This document shows positions 62,225 to 64,000 of a stretch of 64,000 nucleotides of DNA, in pieces; within the stretch, counting starts at the first letter, position 1; each line of letters starts with the position of its first letter. Position numbers and translations under genes: made by a program. The notes beneath the pieces were generated by a model. That model saw nothing but the letters and a program-made list of their open reading frames with translations. It made no database searches and had not been told where the DNA came from. Origin of the DNA: Histoplasma ohiense (taxonomy: Eukaryota > Ascomycota > Eurotiomycetes > Onygenales > Ajellomycetaceae); contig JAEVHH010000004.1 in the NCBI GenBank assembly GCA_017607445.1, positions 5,022,001 through 5,086,000 of the forward strand, given 5' to 3'.

Positions 62225-64000
62225 CGTCGATGCCGGGAGACTCTAAACGGCGAAGGGTGGAGAAAAGAAAGGCAGTGCTTGGGAGGGGAAAGGTACGCTT
62301 TTAAGCCTAATGAAAAAAGAAAAAAGAGCAGAGCTCACTGGAGTGGTTTGACTGCAGCAACTAGAAAGCAAATAAGGCATCTGGGGGATCCTTGTAGTAG
62401 TTCAGCTTCGAATTCACACAGCCGTTAAACTTATGCAAGATGTTGAATGCGGAGCTTCATGAAGGGCCAAAGAGCCCCTCTTACGAGAAAGGCTGTTCCT
62501 TTGGTATCAGCGACTGGGAGACGGGAACCAAACCAATCCCTGAACGGCTCCTCCCTTATTTTTAATCTAGAATTTCGGCCCATTAGTGCCATTTCTCCGC
62601 CTTATTTTGCTCTAAGTCGTCTCCCGTTTTTAGGATATTAAACCACTTCCCACCGAAGATCATGAGACCAGAGATAATCTGGGAATTGTAATGGCACCCA
62701 AAATGTGACATGTGGAGGGTGGGGCTCTAGCAATATTTAACCACTATATCAGAAGTTGCTGGTCCAGAGCTAGTGTGAGTGACGATTTGCCGTTCTCAGC
62801 CAGAGAAAAAGTCCCCAAGGTCAAGACGGTCGTCTACTGCCTATTGAAGACGATCATCTCAATGCCTCATACCTTTGCTATGGCAGAATACCTGTCCAGC
62901 AGTGGGGAGGACGGGCAACATCTTTCAACAGCTTCTCCTCACATGCGGCTGCATGGCGGCAACTGAGGCAAAACGAGCCTGCCTCCTTCCGCCTGTGCTG
63001 TGCATTAGTGATATTGATACCCGTCAAGCATGGCCGCACGCATTCAAGACCAAGGGCCCTGGCAATCATTACGGCGCTCTTTGCGGTTGCTGCTGGTAGC
63101 CTCTCCAAACGTCAGCTCGCGTACCAACACACCGAATCATCAAAGGAATCAAGTTGAGGAAAATCTCACCCGAAGTGGCGACTCCAGAGTAATCGGGGTG
63201 TAAATTTTTTTTTTGTTTTTTTTTAGAAAGGCACCAGTGTTTCGCAACATAGTATATATTGTAAAATGGCCCAAGTAACTGAAAATTTTGTTCCAGATAT
63301 CCATCGTATCTGGTTCTGTTTTGTTCCTTGTGCTGGCTTGATTCTTGCACTTCTTTGTCCTCTACTTCGTTGCCAAAGACTGGCATCCCCTTTCATCTAG
63401 CCTTGTCAGGAAAGTTTGTTCTTATTTTCTGAACCCCATAACCCTCCATGATGGTGTTTTATGCCGGAATTCTGGTATGACCTGGTGAATTGCGCTCCAA
63501 ATGTGGAGGACAAAAGAGTGGAGACAAGTCGGATTTTTACGCGTCGAAATTTTAACTAGGCTTCGTGTTTGGAATACAACCCAGCAAAGCAAGGCAAACA
63601 ACACATTTGACTTCCCAGCTAATTTTTGCAGGTCGTCTTTGCTTCTGCGAGATGTCTGTCATTGTGCGGTGACCTAGGGCACAGCACGGATCAGCCTTAC
63701 CGCCTGATATAGATATGCGAACGCGCTTGAGCCATCTGGAGCCAATTATGGGGAAGGCCAGAAATACCAGCAGACGGAGCGTGTGAGGTTACTCAACATA
63801 TCCATCAAGCCGGGGCTCTATAAGAACTATGAGAATTTGAAGTTGTTTGAGGGTAGCTGTTGTTGGACATTATGTTGAGTGGCCAATATTGTCAGGTTGA
63901 TCTGCGGGTTGAGGTTGCATGAGCCGCAGGGAACACCGAAAGACAACCAGCAACGCTTTAATCGGATGGGCTCGCAGAACATTTCCAGCTGAAAGGAAGG
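62225..64000. other. Right flank, 1.8 kb, no gene assigned
   Basis: Holds the promoter of the small gene and unassigned sequence. Open frames at 62712-62966 (plus) and 63069-63386 (minus) lack family motifs. A T-rich run lies at 63207-63222. Confidence 0.45.

Overview
The window is nuclear DNA of a filamentous ascomycete. The genes are split by short introns of about 50 to 200 bases, many with CTAAC-type branch points, and are separated by long gene-poor stretches rich in poly(A)/(T) and microsatellites. The readable proteins look most like Eurotiomycetes, and I infer an onygenalean (dimorphic-fungus-like) genome. The order is an inference from recalled family resemblance, not a search result. 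Exon boundaries were worked out by hand from GT..AG sites, branch points, reading phase and family conservation.

Layout: the 5' part of NUP133 (minus, runs off the left edge); a small STF2-type stress protein whose ATG is apparently created by splicing; DRE2 (cytosolic Fe-S assembly); HEM2 (heme synthesis); an 8.8 kb gene-free stretch; a Zn(II)2Cys6 protein fused to a maltose-acetyltransferase-like module; CRM1/exportin-1 in 11 exons; YPI1 (PP1 inhibitor); shugoshin SGO1 divergent from DAD2 (DASH complex); an unidentified basic low-complexity protein; an Ecl1-type small protein; a 10.8 kb gene-free stretch; a broken FAD monooxygenase; mitochondrial glycerol-3-phosphate dehydrogenase GUT2; a small conserved-looking gene; and an unassigned right flank.

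Two functional neighbourhoods stand out. DRE2 and HEM2 are adjacent (Fe-S and heme), with three tandem CACGTG sites between them. YPI1, SGO1 and DAD2 lie within about 5 kb, all act in chromosome segregation or its phosphatases, and have GTCACGTG sites in their promoters. The most unusual gene is the Zn2Cys6/acetyltransferase fusion. Its left-handed beta-helix part lacks the histidine used for catalysis by maltose/galactoside acetyltransferases, so it may be a transcription factor with a retired enzyme domain.

I see no virus, CRISPR array, rRNA, confident tRNA or intact transposon. The gene-free stretches contain only simple repeats, short palindromic words and two weak tRNA-like relics.
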